Source: Nonomuraea helvata (GTDB lineage Bacteria > Actinomycetota > Actinomycetes > Streptosporangiales > Streptosporangiaceae). Taken from it: DNA of 64,000 nt. Both the position numbers and the translations under genes were made by a program. The notes below the pieces were generated by a model. The model was not told the origin of the DNA. It saw only the letters and a program-made list of their open reading frames with translations, and did not search any database. Positions within the stretch are counted from its first letter, which is position 1. The number at the start of each line of letters is the position of its first letter. The DNA is taken from NCBI RefSeq assembly GCF_039535785.1, contig NZ_BAAAXV010000011.1, forward strand, positions 310,001 through 374,000, in the 5' to 3' direction. This document shows, piece by piece, positions 27,546 to 35,593 of the stretch.

Positions 27546-27731
27546 CTGGTCGCGCGGCAGGACGGGGTCGCGGTGCTGCTGGTGGAGCAGAATGCGCTGC
27601 GGGCCCTGGAGATGGCGGACGCCGGCGGTGGCCTGGACCTCGGCCGCGTCCACATCACCGGCCCCGCCCCGGCCCTCGCCGCCGACCCCCGCCTCGGCCG
27701 CCTCTACCTCGGCGGCGCCCCGGCCACGTAG
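27546..27731 (+). pseudogene. C-terminal remnant of a LivF-type ABC transporter ATPase
   Basis: About 61 codons in one frame encode LVARQDGVAVLLVEQNALRA followed by LEMADAGGGLDLGRVHITGP and a final LAADPRLGRLYLGGAPAT before a TAG stop. This is the ending of branched-chain amino acid ABC ATPases (LivF): the H-loop region VLLVEQN, the 'LxxGRVxxxGP' strand and the terminal YLGG. Walker A, the signature motif and Walker B are absent, so it is a broken gene. Its end overlaps the convergent cydB stop by 28 bases. Confidence 0.75.
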
Positions 27732-28615
27732 CCGATCGGGATTGCCGTGCGGACCCGCTTCCTGAAGACCCAGTACGTCCACCCCTGGTACACCAGCACG
27801 AACGGCAGCGTGATCAGTCCGATCCAGCTCAGCATCGTCAGCGTGTACGGGCCCGAGGCCGCCTCGGCCAGGGTGAGGCCGGGGAGCGGCTGCAGGCGGA
27901 GCTCCATGAAGACCGCCAGGGTGGTCAGGACGACGGCGCCCGCCGTGGCCGCGAAGGCCCAGCCCTCGCGGCGGCGCCAGATGAGCGCCGTTGCCGCGGC
28001 CAGGGACGCCATGGAGGCCAGCGCCGGGAGCGAGCCCAGGCCCGACAGCGCCGCCACGGCCACCGGGATGGCGACCCCGCTCGCGGCCAGGGCGGTGACG
28101 CGGGCGCGGCGGCGTACCGGGCCCGTGGTCTTGAGCGCCAGGAAGACGGCGCCGTGCAGGGCGCACACCGCCAGCGTGAACGCGCCCCCGAGCAGGGCGG
28201 CGGGCAGGCTGTCGTAGAGCAGGTCGGCGAAGACCGCGCCCCACAGGAACGCCGGGAGCGCGCTGCCGACCACGATGCCCAGATCGCACCAGCGCGGGTC
28301 GGCCACCTTGCCGCGCCACTCCAGGCCGACGCCGCGCACGATCAACCCCACGAGGACGAGCGTCACCGGCAGGTAGAACGTGCTGAACACGCCCGCGTAC
28401 CAGGCGGGGAAGGCGGCGAACATGGCGCCGACGGCGGTGATCAGCCACACCTCGTTGCCGTCCCACACCGGGCCGATGGTCTCCAGGCTCTGCCGCCGCT
28501 CCTCGGCGTTCCTGCTCACGATCGGCGCCAGCATGCCGACGCCGAAGTCGAAGCCCTCCAGCACGAAGTAGCCCGTCCAGAGGAAGGCGATGATGACGAA
28601 CCACAACTCGATCAT
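27704..28615 (-). CDS. cydB: Cytochrome bd ubiquinol oxidase subunit II
   Basis: A 303-residue membrane protein with about eight helices. The N-terminal LWFVIIAFLWTGYFVLEGFDFGVGML and GPVWDGNEVWL motifs are the CydB signatures, and the C-terminal FVLVYQGWTYWVFRKRV is also typical. It follows cydA by 23 bases and forms the terminal quinol oxidase with it, a high-affinity oxygen-reducing enzyme used at low oxygen or under respiratory stress. It is slightly shorter than the E. coli protein (379 residues) but similar to actinobacterial forms. No cydCD assembly genes are in the window. Confidence 0.93.
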   Translation of the reverse strand: MIELWFVIIAFLWTGYFVLEGFDFGVGMLAPIVSRNAEERRQSLETIGPVWDGNEVWLITAVGAMFAAFPAWYAGVFSTFYLPVTLVLVGLIVRGVGLEWRGKVADPRWCDLGIVVGSALPAFLWGAVFADLLYDSLPAALLGGAFTLAVCALHGAVFLALKTTGPVRRRARVTALAASGVAIPVAVAALSGLGSLPALASMASLAAATALIWRRREGWAFAATAGAVVLTTLAVFMELRLQPLPGLTLAEAASGPYTLTMLSWIGLITLPFVLVYQGWTYWVFRKRVRTAIPIGYVAGAPPR

Positions 28616-28638
28616 TGTCGTATCCCCAGTAGGTCAGC

Positions 28639-29985
28639 TCAGTACATCAGCGACGGCTCGAGCCGCTCGGCCGCCGTCGCGGGCTCCCGCTCCTCGACGC
28701 CCTTGCGGACATGCCTGGTCAGCAGCACGCCTTCGGCCACCGCGAGCGCGCCGTACAGGAGCGTGAAGATCGTCAGCGAGGTGGCCACCTCGGCCAGGCT
28801 CACGCCGGGCGACACGCTGGAGGCGGTGAGCAGCTCGCCCGCGACCGTCCACGGCTGGCGGCCGATCTCGCTCAGCAGCCAGCCCGAGATCACCGCGACC
28901 AGCGGCAGCGGCAGGGCGAGCAGCAGCGCCCGCGACAGCCAGCTCGGGAACTCGCGCCTGCGCCGGGTCAGCCAGAGGCCGAGCACCGACAGGCCCACCG
29001 TGGCCATCCCGAACACGATCATCACCCGGAACGACCAGAACACGACCGGCTGGTCCGGCCGGTAGTCGGCCGGGCCGAACTGCTGCTCGAAGCGGCGCTG
29101 CAGGTCCTCGGTGCCCTGGACGGCGGCGTCGGGGTCGTGGTCGGACAGGAGGCTCAGCAGGCGGGGGATCTCGATGCCGGGCACCACGGAGAACGCCGCG
29201 CCCGTCGTGTCGCGCTCCAGGCCCTCGGCGGAGGCCAGCTTCATGGGCTGCTGCTCGTACATCAGCCTGGCGGACGTGTCGCCGGTGCCCGCGACGACGG
29301 CCCCCGCGATCGCCGTCATCACCAGCGCGGCCCTGGCGGCGCTGCGCCACATCGGGGCCCGCGTCTTGAGCAGCCAGTAGCCGCTCACGGCCAGCACGAA
29401 CCCGCCCGCCACGACGAACGCGGCCCCGATCACATGGGGCACCTGCGCCAGTGCCGTGGAGTTGGTGAGCACGGCCCACAGGTCGGTCATCCTGGCCTTG
29501 CCGTCCACGACCTCGTAGCCGACGGGATGCTTCATCCAGGCGTTGGCCGCGAGGATGAAATAGGCCGACAAGTTGGACCCGATGGCGGCCGCCCAGATGC
29601 ACGCCAGATGCGCCTTCTTCGGCAACCGCTCCCACCCGAAGATCCACAGCCCCAGGAACGTGGACTCCATGAAGAAGGCCAGCAACGCCTCCATGGCCAG
29701 CGGCGCCCCGAAGACGTCGCCGACGAACGTGGAGTATTCGCTCCAGTTCATCCCGAACTGGAACTCCTGCACGATGCCGGTGACCACGCCCATGGCGAAG
29801 TTGATCAGGAACAGCTTCCCGAAGAACTTCGTGAGCTTCAGGTACTGGTCCTTGCCCGTGCGGTGCCAGGCCGTCTGCAGGCCCGCCACGAAGATCCCCA
29901 GACCGATGGTGAGGGGCACGAACAGAAAGTGGTACACGGTGGTCACCCCGAACTGCCACCGCGCCAGGTCAAGTGCGTCCATCAT
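28639..29985 (-). CDS. cydA: Cytochrome bd ubiquinol oxidase subunit I
   Basis: A 448-residue, nine-helix subunit carrying haems b558, b595 and d. The axial His is in TTVYHFLFVPLTIGL (about residue 20), the second in LAQVPHVIGAAF, and the quinol-site GRQPW motif is present near the C-terminus. The Q-loop is short, as in actinobacteria. Two consecutive ATG codons start the gene (29985 and 29982). Three dyads of CTAC-N5-GTAG lie 20-66 bases upstream and are probable regulator sites. Confidence 0.93.
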   Translation of the reverse strand: MMDALDLARWQFGVTTVYHFLFVPLTIGLGIFVAGLQTAWHRTGKDQYLKLTKFFGKLFLINFAMGVVTGIVQEFQFGMNWSEYSTFVGDVFGAPLAMEALLAFFMESTFLGLWIFGWERLPKKAHLACIWAAAIGSNLSAYFILAANAWMKHPVGYEVVDGKARMTDLWAVLTNSTALAQVPHVIGAAFVVAGGFVLAVSGYWLLKTRAPMWRSAARAALVMTAIAGAVVAGTGDTSARLMYEQQPMKLASAEGLERDTTGAAFSVVPGIEIPRLLSLLSDHDPDAAVQGTEDLQRRFEQQFGPADYRPDQPVVFWSFRVMIVFGMATVGLSVLGLWLTRRRREFPSWLSRALLLALPLPLVAVISGWLLSEIGRQPWTVAGELLTASSVSPGVSLAEVATSLTIFTLLYGALAVAEGVLLTRHVRKGVEEREPATAAERLEPSLMY

Positions 29986-30005
29986 CCCCGTCCACTCCGT
30001 GAGCT

Positions 30006-30051
30006 CTACAAGCCGTAGTACATCTACTTGAAGTAGTACTACAAGTCGTAG
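30006..30051. promoter_or_regulatory. Triple CTAC-N5-GTAG operator array upstream of cydAB
   Basis: Three dyads of identical form, CTAC-N5-GTAG, lie at 30006-30018, 30024-30036 and 30039-30051. The outer two are also inverted relative to each other over longer arms (CTCTAC...GTAGTAC and GTACTAC...GTAGAG). They are 20-66 bases from the cydA start. The half site resembles operators of BlaI/CopY-type repressors (TACTAC/GTAGTA). No regulator gene of that kind is in the window. Confidence 0.55.
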
Positions 30052-30374
30052 AGCAATGCGATGCGATGTGCTGCGAGCTTGGTCACATCGCTGTCGCCTG
30101 GTTGTCGCTGCGTACCGAGGATCCCCTGCGCGGCCGGTCCGGCGCGTCAGCCGACGGGTTGATTCATCCGTACGTCCGCAGGCGGACCCTCGGTCCTTCC
30201 AGGTCGGCGGTGCCCCTACTTCGTTCGAAAACAGTATGGAAAACATCGGTAGCAGCCAGTAAGGTTGCACTCCGTAAGAATCCTGTTACAGAAGGTGCGT
30301 AATGGTCATCCGCCGATCCACCACCAACCGTTGCGCGCCGCTCTTATGGCAGCTGTTGCCCTTATCCGCCCGAT
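30052..30374. other. Intergenic stretch with a possible folded element
   Basis: No gene is supported here. Bases 30114-30194 can fold: ACCGAGG (30114-30120) pairs with CCTCGGT (30188-30194), and inside it CCTGCG (30125-30130) pairs with CGCAGG (30177-30182). The element matches no RNA class that I recognise. It may be a terminator or leader of the flanking genes. Confidence 0.35.
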
Positions 30375-30491
30375 CCTGACTGCTTAAAGTTGCCGCGTAA
30401 CGGGATCCCGGCCTTGGAGGGCCGGGCTTTCAGCCCCATGGGCTGAGGGCCGCCGTTACCAGACCCAGCCAACACCGACAAGGAGGTGACC
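30375..30491 (+). ncRNA. Candidate omega RNA (HEARO-like) of the IscB nuclease
   Basis: A clear three-way junction lies directly upstream of iscB. The closing stem GTAACGG (30397-30403) with CCGTTAC (30453-30459) encloses two perfect hairpins: CCCGGCC/GGCCGGG (30407-30413 with 30420-30426) and TCAGCCC/GGGCTGA (30430-30436 with 30440-30446). IscB nucleases use an omega RNA (earlier named HEARO) encoded just 5' of the ORF, with the guide at its 5' end. The core fold is seen. The 5' limit, the guide (expected just upstream of 30397) and the 3' limit are inferred, and the RNA may continue into the first 240 bases of the coding frame. Confidence 0.6.
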
Positions 30492-32042
30492 ATGTTGGCT
30501 ACCTTTCGCGCAGGACAGAAGACCCACCAAGCTGTGCTTCCTCAGCAGCTTGCTCTGGAACTGTGGGCAGCAGACACTCCCCGGGTCGGGAACGAAACGG
30601 GCCCGCAGCGCCGTATGGCACCGTGCGTGGAAGATGGTCGAGAGGAGATCGCCAGGCGTTCACCTGCGACTGGTGGCGTCACCCCCGAGCCTTTCGGAGC
30701 CGGGGAGGAGCCGCGTGAGCGGCACCCGTTCGTGTTCGTACTCGACAAGCACGGGAGACCGTTGCAGCCGTGTACGCCCGCCAGGGCGCGCAGGCTGCTG
30801 AAGTCCGGGCGGGCGGTGGTCGCCAGGCACACCCCTTTCGTCATCCGGTTGAAAGATCGCATCGCCGCTGACAGTCAGGTCGACGGGGTGGAGCTGGGCA
30901 TCGACCCCGGCTCCCGCCACACCGGCATCGCGGTATTCACCGCCGTGGCGGGGGAGCGTCGCGCCCGGTTCGCTCTCCAGCTCGACCACCGTGGCGCACA
31001 GATTCAGAAGAAACTGGCGAAGCGGGCTACCTATCGCAGGCGACGCCGTTCGGCGAACCTTCGCTACCGCGCACCGCGGTTCTTGAACCGTGCCCGCCCA
31101 GGCGGCTGGCTCGCCCCGTCGCTGCGGCACCGCGTCGGCAGCACGGCTTCGTGGGTAGACCGGCTCGTCAGGTGGGCGCCGGTCCGCGCGGTGCATGTGG
31201 AGCAGGTCGCGTTCGACACCCACGCCATCAGTGCGGGGCGTCCGCTGGAGGGAGCCGAGTATCAGCACGGCACCATGTACGGGTACGAGGTGCGCGAGTA
31301 TCTACTGTTCAAGTTTGGCCGGGCCTGCGTCTACTGCGGCGCAACCGGTGTGCCGTTGAACATCGACCATGTCCGCCCTCGGTCGCGGGGTGGCTCGGAC
31401 CGGGTGTCGAATTTGGTCTTGGCTTGTATCCGGTGTAATCAGGCCAAGAGCAACCGCCCGGTTGAGGAATTCGTCACCGACCGGCGGGCGCTGGCCCGGA
31501 TCCTGGCCCAAGTGAAAGCACCGTTGCGGGACGCAGCAGCGGTGCAGTCGGTTCGCTGGGCTTTGTGGCGTGCCCTCGACCAGCTGCTGCCTACCCACAG
31601 CGCGTCGGGTGGGCGGACCAAGTGGAACCGCACCCGATGCGGCCTGCCCAAATCTCACACGCTCGACGCTCTGGCGGTAGGCAAGCTCACCATCATCACC
31701 GAGGCTGTCAGCCGCGTGCTGATCGCGGGATGTGCGGGCCGTGGCAGCCACGCCCGAACCCGCACCGACAAGTACGGCTTTGCCCGCCTGCGGCTACCGC
31801 GTCGCAAGCAGTTCTACGGCTTCGCCACCGGCGACCTTGTTCGTGCTGTCGTCCCCAGCGGCAAAAAGGCCGGAACCTACACCGGTCGAGTCGCCGTACG
31901 TGCCACCGGAAGCTTCAACATCGCCACCGCCCACGGCACTGTCCAGGGCGTCCATCACAGGCATGTCCGTCTGCTGCAGCGGGCGGATGGTTACACCTAC
32001 ACCCTCACGAAGGAGGAAGAGGTATGTGGGCTTCGCGCTTGA
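30492..32042 (+). CDS. iscB: IscB RNA-guided endonuclease (OMEGA family, RuvC-HNH)
   Basis: A 516-residue protein in the ancestor family of Cas9. Domains in order: an unusual 78-residue N-terminal extension; the PLMP domain (FVLDKHGRPLQPC, residues 82-94); RuvC-I LGIDPGSRHTG (Asp138); the arginine-rich bridge helix (172-200); RuvC-II VHVEQVAF (Glu237); HNH (CVYCGAT, IDHVRPRSRGGSD with His293, CIRCNQAKSN); RuvC-III SHTLDALAV (His389, Asp392); and a C-terminal target-interaction region. All nuclease residues are kept, so it is probably active. AAGGAGG lies 5 bases before ATG 30492. No TnpA transposase is nearby, so it is a stand-alone copy. Codon use in the N-terminal extension is less GC-biased than in the rest. 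Confidence 0.9.
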   Translation: MLATFRAGQKTHQAVLPQQLALELWAADTPRVGNETGPQRRMAPCVEDGREEIARRSPATGGVTPEPFGAGEEPRERHPFVFVLDKHGRPLQPCTPARARRLLKSGRAVVARHTPFVIRLKDRIAADSQVDGVELGIDPGSRHTGIAVFTAVAGERRARFALQLDHRGAQIQKKLAKRATYRRRRRSANLRYRAPRFLNRARPGGWLAPSLRHRVGSTASWVDRLVRWAPVRAVHVEQVAFDTHAISAGRPLEGAEYQHGTMYGYEVREYLLFKFGRACVYCGATGVPLNIDHVRPRSRGGSDRVSNLVLACIRCNQAKSNRPVEEFVTDRRALARILAQVKAPLRDAAAVQSVRWALWRALDQLLPTHSASGGRTKWNRTRCGLPKSHTLDALAVGKLTIITEAVSRVLIAGCAGRGSHARTRTDKYGFARLRLPRRKQFYGFATGDLVRAVVPSGKKAGTYTGRVAVRATGSFNIATAHGTVQGVHHRHVRLLQRADGYTYTLTKEEEVCGLRA

Positions 32043-32076
32043 GGCTGTCCCGGTGGGGTTTGCTCGGGGGACTCCG

Positions 32077-32760
32077 ATGAAAGTGGAGGGTAGTGCCGTG
32101 ATCGGCGTTCAGAGGGATCGGGTGTGGGCGGCGCTCCAGGATCCCGCGGTGCTGGTGCGCACCATTCCGGGGTGCGAGCGCCTGGAGGAGACCGGGCCTG
32201 ACACGTACCGGATGACGGTCAACGCGGGCGTCGCGTCCATCAAGGGCGTCTACCAGGGGGAGGTGGCGCTGTCCGATCCGCTGGCTCCTGAGTGCTTCAC
32301 GCTCAAGGCGCGGGGGCAGGGGGCGCCCGGGACGGTGGACGCCACCGTGCTGGTACGGCTGAGCGAGGTGGAAGACGGGACCCGGGTGGACTACGACGCC
32401 GACGCGATGATCGGCGGGATGATCGGCGGGGTCGGGCAGCGCATGCTCGGCTCGGTGGCCAAGCGGACGGCGGAAGAGTTCTTCTCGGCGGTCGAGGATC
32501 ACCTGCGTGCGGCGCCCGCGGGCGTCCCGGCGGTCGTTGGGGCCGGTGCGCATGTGCCGGCCCAGGCGGCGGGTGTGGCGGACCAAGAGGGCGCGGTGGG
32601 TCCTGTGGGGGGTGCTGTTTACGAGCGGCCCGCCGAGCGGCGCACGCAGACGCGGCCGTGGGTGATGCTGGCGTCGTTCGGGATGGGGGCGGGCATCGCG
32701 CTCACCGGGGTCGCGGTGGGCTGGCTGCTCGGACGGGCCTCCCGGCGCGGGCGCACATGA
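32077..32760 (+). CDS. CoxG-like SRPBCC protein with C-terminal membrane anchor
   Basis: A 227-residue protein. Residues 1-145 are the CO-dehydrogenase subunit G (CoxG) type SRPBCC fold (MKVEGSAVIGVQRDRVWAAL, then TIPGCERLEETGPDTYRMTV). A low-complexity linker and one hydrophobic helix close to the C-terminus (about 200-220) follow. GGGGGA precedes ATG 32077. CoxG proteins recruit molybdenum hydroxylases to the membrane. The nearest such enzyme in this window is 10 kb away, so a functional link is only a possibility. Confidence 0.8.
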   Translation: MKVEGSAVIGVQRDRVWAALQDPAVLVRTIPGCERLEETGPDTYRMTVNAGVASIKGVYQGEVALSDPLAPECFTLKARGQGAPGTVDATVLVRLSEVEDGTRVDYDADAMIGGMIGGVGQRMLGSVAKRTAEEFFSAVEDHLRAAPAGVPAVVGAGAHVPAQAAGVADQEGAVGPVGGAVYERPAERRTQTRPWVMLASFGMGAGIALTGVAVGWLLGRASRRGRT

Positions 32761-32807
32761 GACCGGGGCCTCTCGCGGAAAAGGATCTCCAGGCGTAGCG
32801 TGGCTGT

Positions 32808-33704
32808 ATGCGGCAGGCACACGCGGAAGACGCACGGACCGAAGCCAGGCGAATCGTACGCAACCTGCTGGGCGACGAGCGCCCCACAGCCGAGACCCTG
32901 ATGGCGGACGTGCGCCCGGCGCTCGGGGAGGAGCGGACCGCCCGCGCCCTCGAGCTGGCGCTGGGCGCCTCGCTCACCCGGCGGTCGGCCGAGCTGGCGG
33001 CCATCGCCGCGCTGCTCGTCGGCACCCGCGAGCTGGGTGCGGAGTGGTGGAGCCGGCCGAGAGGCGGCAAGCTGCCGGCTCCCGACGAGGTGGTGCGTAC
33101 GGCGGTCGCGATCGAGCCGTGGACCGATCTGACCGCGCTCGAGATGCTGGCCGCCTGGATCGCCGACGACGCCGCCGACCAGATGTGGGGCCGGTCGGTC
33201 GCCGAGGTCGACCTCAACTCGTGGCAGGCCGAGGACCGGTTCGAGCTGCCGCCGGGCGTGAAGCCGGGGCAGCGGCTGGTCGTCCACTTCGACGCCGGCG
33301 GGCGGCTCGACGCGGTCGTCACCCGGCGGCCCGACGACGAGCTGGGGTCCAACCTCGACTTCCACTCCCTGCGCTACTCCCGGCCCGCCGAGGCCCAGTG
33401 GAGCTGGGGCGTGGCGGCCGGGCTGGGGCCGCACCGGCTGCCCGGCGAGGACCCCGACCCGTACACCCGGGAGGTGCCCGCCGCGGCCGTGGGCGTCCTG
33501 CGTGCCTGGGCGTTGCGGCACGGCGCCACCCGCGAGCAGCTCGGCGAGCGGTGGGAGACGGTCGGCGACGTGGTGGCGGCCATCGAGCGCGTGGACTGGA
33601 TGTGGCGCAGCGGCGAGTGGTTCGGGTGGTGGCGCGGCGCGTCGGCGCTGGTGGACGACTCGGCCTACCTTCCGTACCGGCTGGAGGAGCTGGCCGCGGG
33701 ATAG
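32808..33704 (+). CDS. Hypothetical protein
   Basis: A 298-residue soluble protein, acidic and helix-rich in the first 120 residues, then a region rich in tryptophan (about ten Trp after residue 120, including EWFGWWRG near the end). I recognise no domain. It lacks signal or membrane segments. Codon use is typical of the genome, with strong GC third positions, so the gene is real. It lies between the CoxG-like gene and the DsbA-like gene on the same strand with small gaps. Confidence 0.7.
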   Translation: MRQAHAEDARTEARRIVRNLLGDERPTAETLMADVRPALGEERTARALELALGASLTRRSAELAAIAALLVGTRELGAEWWSRPRGGKLPAPDEVVRTAVAIEPWTDLTALEMLAAWIADDAADQMWGRSVAEVDLNSWQAEDRFELPPGVKPGQRLVVHFDAGGRLDAVVTRRPDDELGSNLDFHSLRYSRPAEAQWSWGVAAGLGPHRLPGEDPDPYTREVPAAAVGVLRAWALRHGATREQLGERWETVGDVVAAIERVDWMWRSGEWFGWWRGASALVDDSAYLPYRLEELAAG

Positions 33705-33739
33705 GAATCATCGGCGGCGCCCGGCGGTTGCCCATAGGC

Positions 33740-34411
33740 GTGAAGGTTGAGATTTTCTCCGACGTCGTGTGCCCCTGGTGCTACATCGGGCACGTGAGGT
33801 TCGCCAAGGCCGCCGAACGGTTCCGCGCCAAGGGCGGCACGATCGACGTGACGATGCGCCCCTACCAGCTCAATCCCGACGCCCCCGTGGCGGGCGAGCC
33901 GCTGATCCCCGCGCTGGAGCGGAAGTTCGGGCCGAACGCGCGCCAGATGGTCGAGCGGGTCACCGGCGCCGCCGCCGGCGAGGGGCTCGAGATGGACTAC
34001 GACCACGCCGTCAGCGCCAACACGTTCGAGGCGCACCGGCTGATCGAGGTCGCCCACCGGCAGGGGCGCGGCAAGGAGATGACCGAGCGGCTGTTCCGCG
34101 CGTACTTCAGCGAAGGGCTGAACGTGGGCGACGCGGACGTCCTGGCCAAGCTGGCCGCCGAGGTCGGGGTCGAGGACGGCGGCGAGGGCGCCGATCAGGT
34201 GCGCGAGCAGCTCGGCAGGGCGCGGGCGCTCGGGATCAGCGGGGTGCCGCTCTTCCTGTTCGAGGGCATCTACGCGGTGTCGGGCGCCCAGCCGGAGGAG
34301 GCTTTCGCGGCGGCGATCGACGAGGTGGCGGAGCGCACCGGCCAGACGCCGATCACCCAGCTGGCGGCCCCGGCCGACGGGTGCGACGACGACGGGTACT
34401 GCGCCGTGTGA
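33740..34411 (+). CDS. DsbA/FrnE family thiol-disulphide oxidoreductase
   Basis: A 223-residue thioredoxin-fold protein starting VKVEIFSDVVCPWCYIG, where CPWC (about residues 11-14) is the redox active site. The long helical insertion and the C-terminal GISGVPLFLFEG (cis-Pro loop) are those of the FrnE/HCCA-isomerase-like DsbA group. There is no signal peptide, so it works in the cytoplasm. The C-terminal tail DGCDDDGYC adds a second cysteine pair. GTG 33740 was chosen; TTG 33728 is possible. A MarR gene follows closely. Confidence 0.85.
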   Translation: MKVEIFSDVVCPWCYIGHVRFAKAAERFRAKGGTIDVTMRPYQLNPDAPVAGEPLIPALERKFGPNARQMVERVTGAAAGEGLEMDYDHAVSANTFEAHRLIEVAHRQGRGKEMTERLFRAYFSEGLNVGDADVLAKLAAEVGVEDGGEGADQVREQLGRARALGISGVPLFLFEGIYAVSGAQPEEAFAAAIDEVAERTGQTPITQLAAPADGCDDDGYCAV

Positions 34412-34421
34412 GAATCGTGAC

Positions 34422-34829
34422 GTGTCGCGACCTCGCCGCCTCGGTTATCTGCTCAAGCATGCCAACCTGCGCCTGGGGGAGCTGACCGGCCCGGCGCTGG
34501 AGCCGTACGAGATCGACGGTCGCGAGTTCGGGGTGCTGTCGGTGCTCCGCACGCCGGAGCCGCTCTCCCAGCTGGACGCCGCCCAGCGGCTGGGCATCGA
34601 CAGGACGACGATGGTCGCCCTGCTGGACGGGCTGGAGCGGAAGAAACTCGTCGGGCGCCGGCCGCATCCCGGCGACCGGCGCAAGAACATGGTCGAGCTG
34701 ACCGAGCACGGCCGCGAGGTCCTCGAGGGGGCCACGCGCGCCGTGGAGGCGGCCGAGGAGCGGTTCCTCGCCGCCCTGCCGGGCGACGACGCGCGGCTAC
34801 TCAGACAGCTGCTGGACCGTCTCATCTGA
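34422..34829 (+). CDS. MarR family transcriptional regulator
   Basis: A 135-residue winged-helix regulator. The recognition segment is LSQLDAAQRLGIDRTTMVALLDGLERKKL (about residues 48-76), followed by the beta-wing GRRPHPGDRRKNMVELTEHG. It starts 10 bases after the FrnE-like gene and is probably co-transcribed with it, so it may sense oxidants or phenolic compounds (inference). Its last 33 bases overlap the 3' end of the convergent thymidine kinase gene. Confidence 0.85.
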   Translation: MSRPRRLGYLLKHANLRLGELTGPALEPYEIDGREFGVLSVLRTPEPLSQLDAAQRLGIDRTTMVALLDGLERKKLVGRRPHPGDRRKNMVELTEHGREVLEGATRAVEAAEERFLAALPGDDARLLRQLLDRLI

Positions 34830-35540
34830 GCCCGCTTCCGGGCCATCTTGTGGGCCCTCTTCTGTGCCTTCGCCGAGCAGGCCGGAGCGGTGGTGGCGAC
34901 GGCAGAGCACCTGGTAGCGCACGTGCGAGGCGTCGGTGTCGCCGATCACGACCTGTTCGCCCGTGCGTGCCATCACCCCGCCCACCACCCTGGCGTTGAG
35001 CTGCCCGGGACGCCCGCACCAGCACAGCACCTCGACCTGCAGCCGGCACACCTCGTCGGCCAGCTCGAACAGCCGCTGCGCCGCCGGGAACATCACCGAC
35101 CTGAAGTCCGAGGCCAGCCCGAACGCGTAGACGTCCACGCCGTGCTCGTCCACCAGGTCGGCGAGCTGCTCGATCTGCTCGACGGTGTAGAAGCAGGCCT
35201 CGTCGCAGATGAGATAATCGATGCGGTGGCGGGAGGTGACCAGCCGCACGAGGTCGAGCGAGTCCTCCACCTCGATGGCCTCGAGCCCGAGCCCGATCCG
35301 GCTGGTGACCTTCGGGCCGCCGGAGCGGTCGTGCTTGGTCAGCACCAGGCCGCGCCTGCCCTGACGTCCGTGGTTGTAGTTCATCTGGAGCGCCAGCGTG
35401 GACTTTCCGCAGTCCATGGGGCCGAAATAAAACTTGAGCACGGCATCCCTGGCGCCAGAGGGCACGGCAGACAACGCAGACAGTTCGGTCACGGGGGGCC
35501 AGCTTAGTGGCTTGGCTTGTTCCATGACCTCGTGGGACAT
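34797..35540 (-). CDS. tdk: Thymidine kinase
   Basis: A 247-residue type II thymidine kinase. The P-loop is FYFGPMDCGKST, the DEA motif is ICDEACFYTVEQIEQL, and the lasso/zinc region has CWCGRPGQLNARVV and VLCRRHH. It phosphorylates thymidine for salvage. ATG 35540 is preceded by AGAGGAG; the in-frame ATG 35525 is possible. The C-terminal 25 residues are an acidic tail absent from most homologues, encoded partly in the overlap with the MarR gene. It diverges from hyuA. Confidence 0.88.
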   Translation of the reverse strand: MSHEVMEQAKPLSWPPVTELSALSAVPSGARDAVLKFYFGPMDCGKSTLALQMNYNHGRQGRRGLVLTKHDRSGGPKVTSRIGLGLEAIEVEDSLDLVRLVTSRHRIDYLICDEACFYTVEQIEQLADLVDEHGVDVYAFGLASDFRSVMFPAAQRLFELADEVCRLQVEVLCWCGRPGQLNARVVGGVMARTGEQVVIGDTDASHVRYQVLCRRHHRSGLLGEGTEEGPQDGPEAGSDETVQQLSE

Positions 35541-35593
35541 TTCTCCTCTGGAGTTCGCAGGAGGAACAGTGGTCACCGGCCAACCGAGGAGCC

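Noticed and set aside
27277-27765. A 162-residue plus-strand frame as a real gene
   Set aside because: It is in a different frame from the LivF remnant, has no motif or ribosome site, and consists of low-complexity residues.
30375-32042. A Cas9 or CRISPR locus
   Set aside because: No repeats or spacers, no Cas1/Cas2, and the protein is half the size of Cas9 with the IscB PLMP domain.
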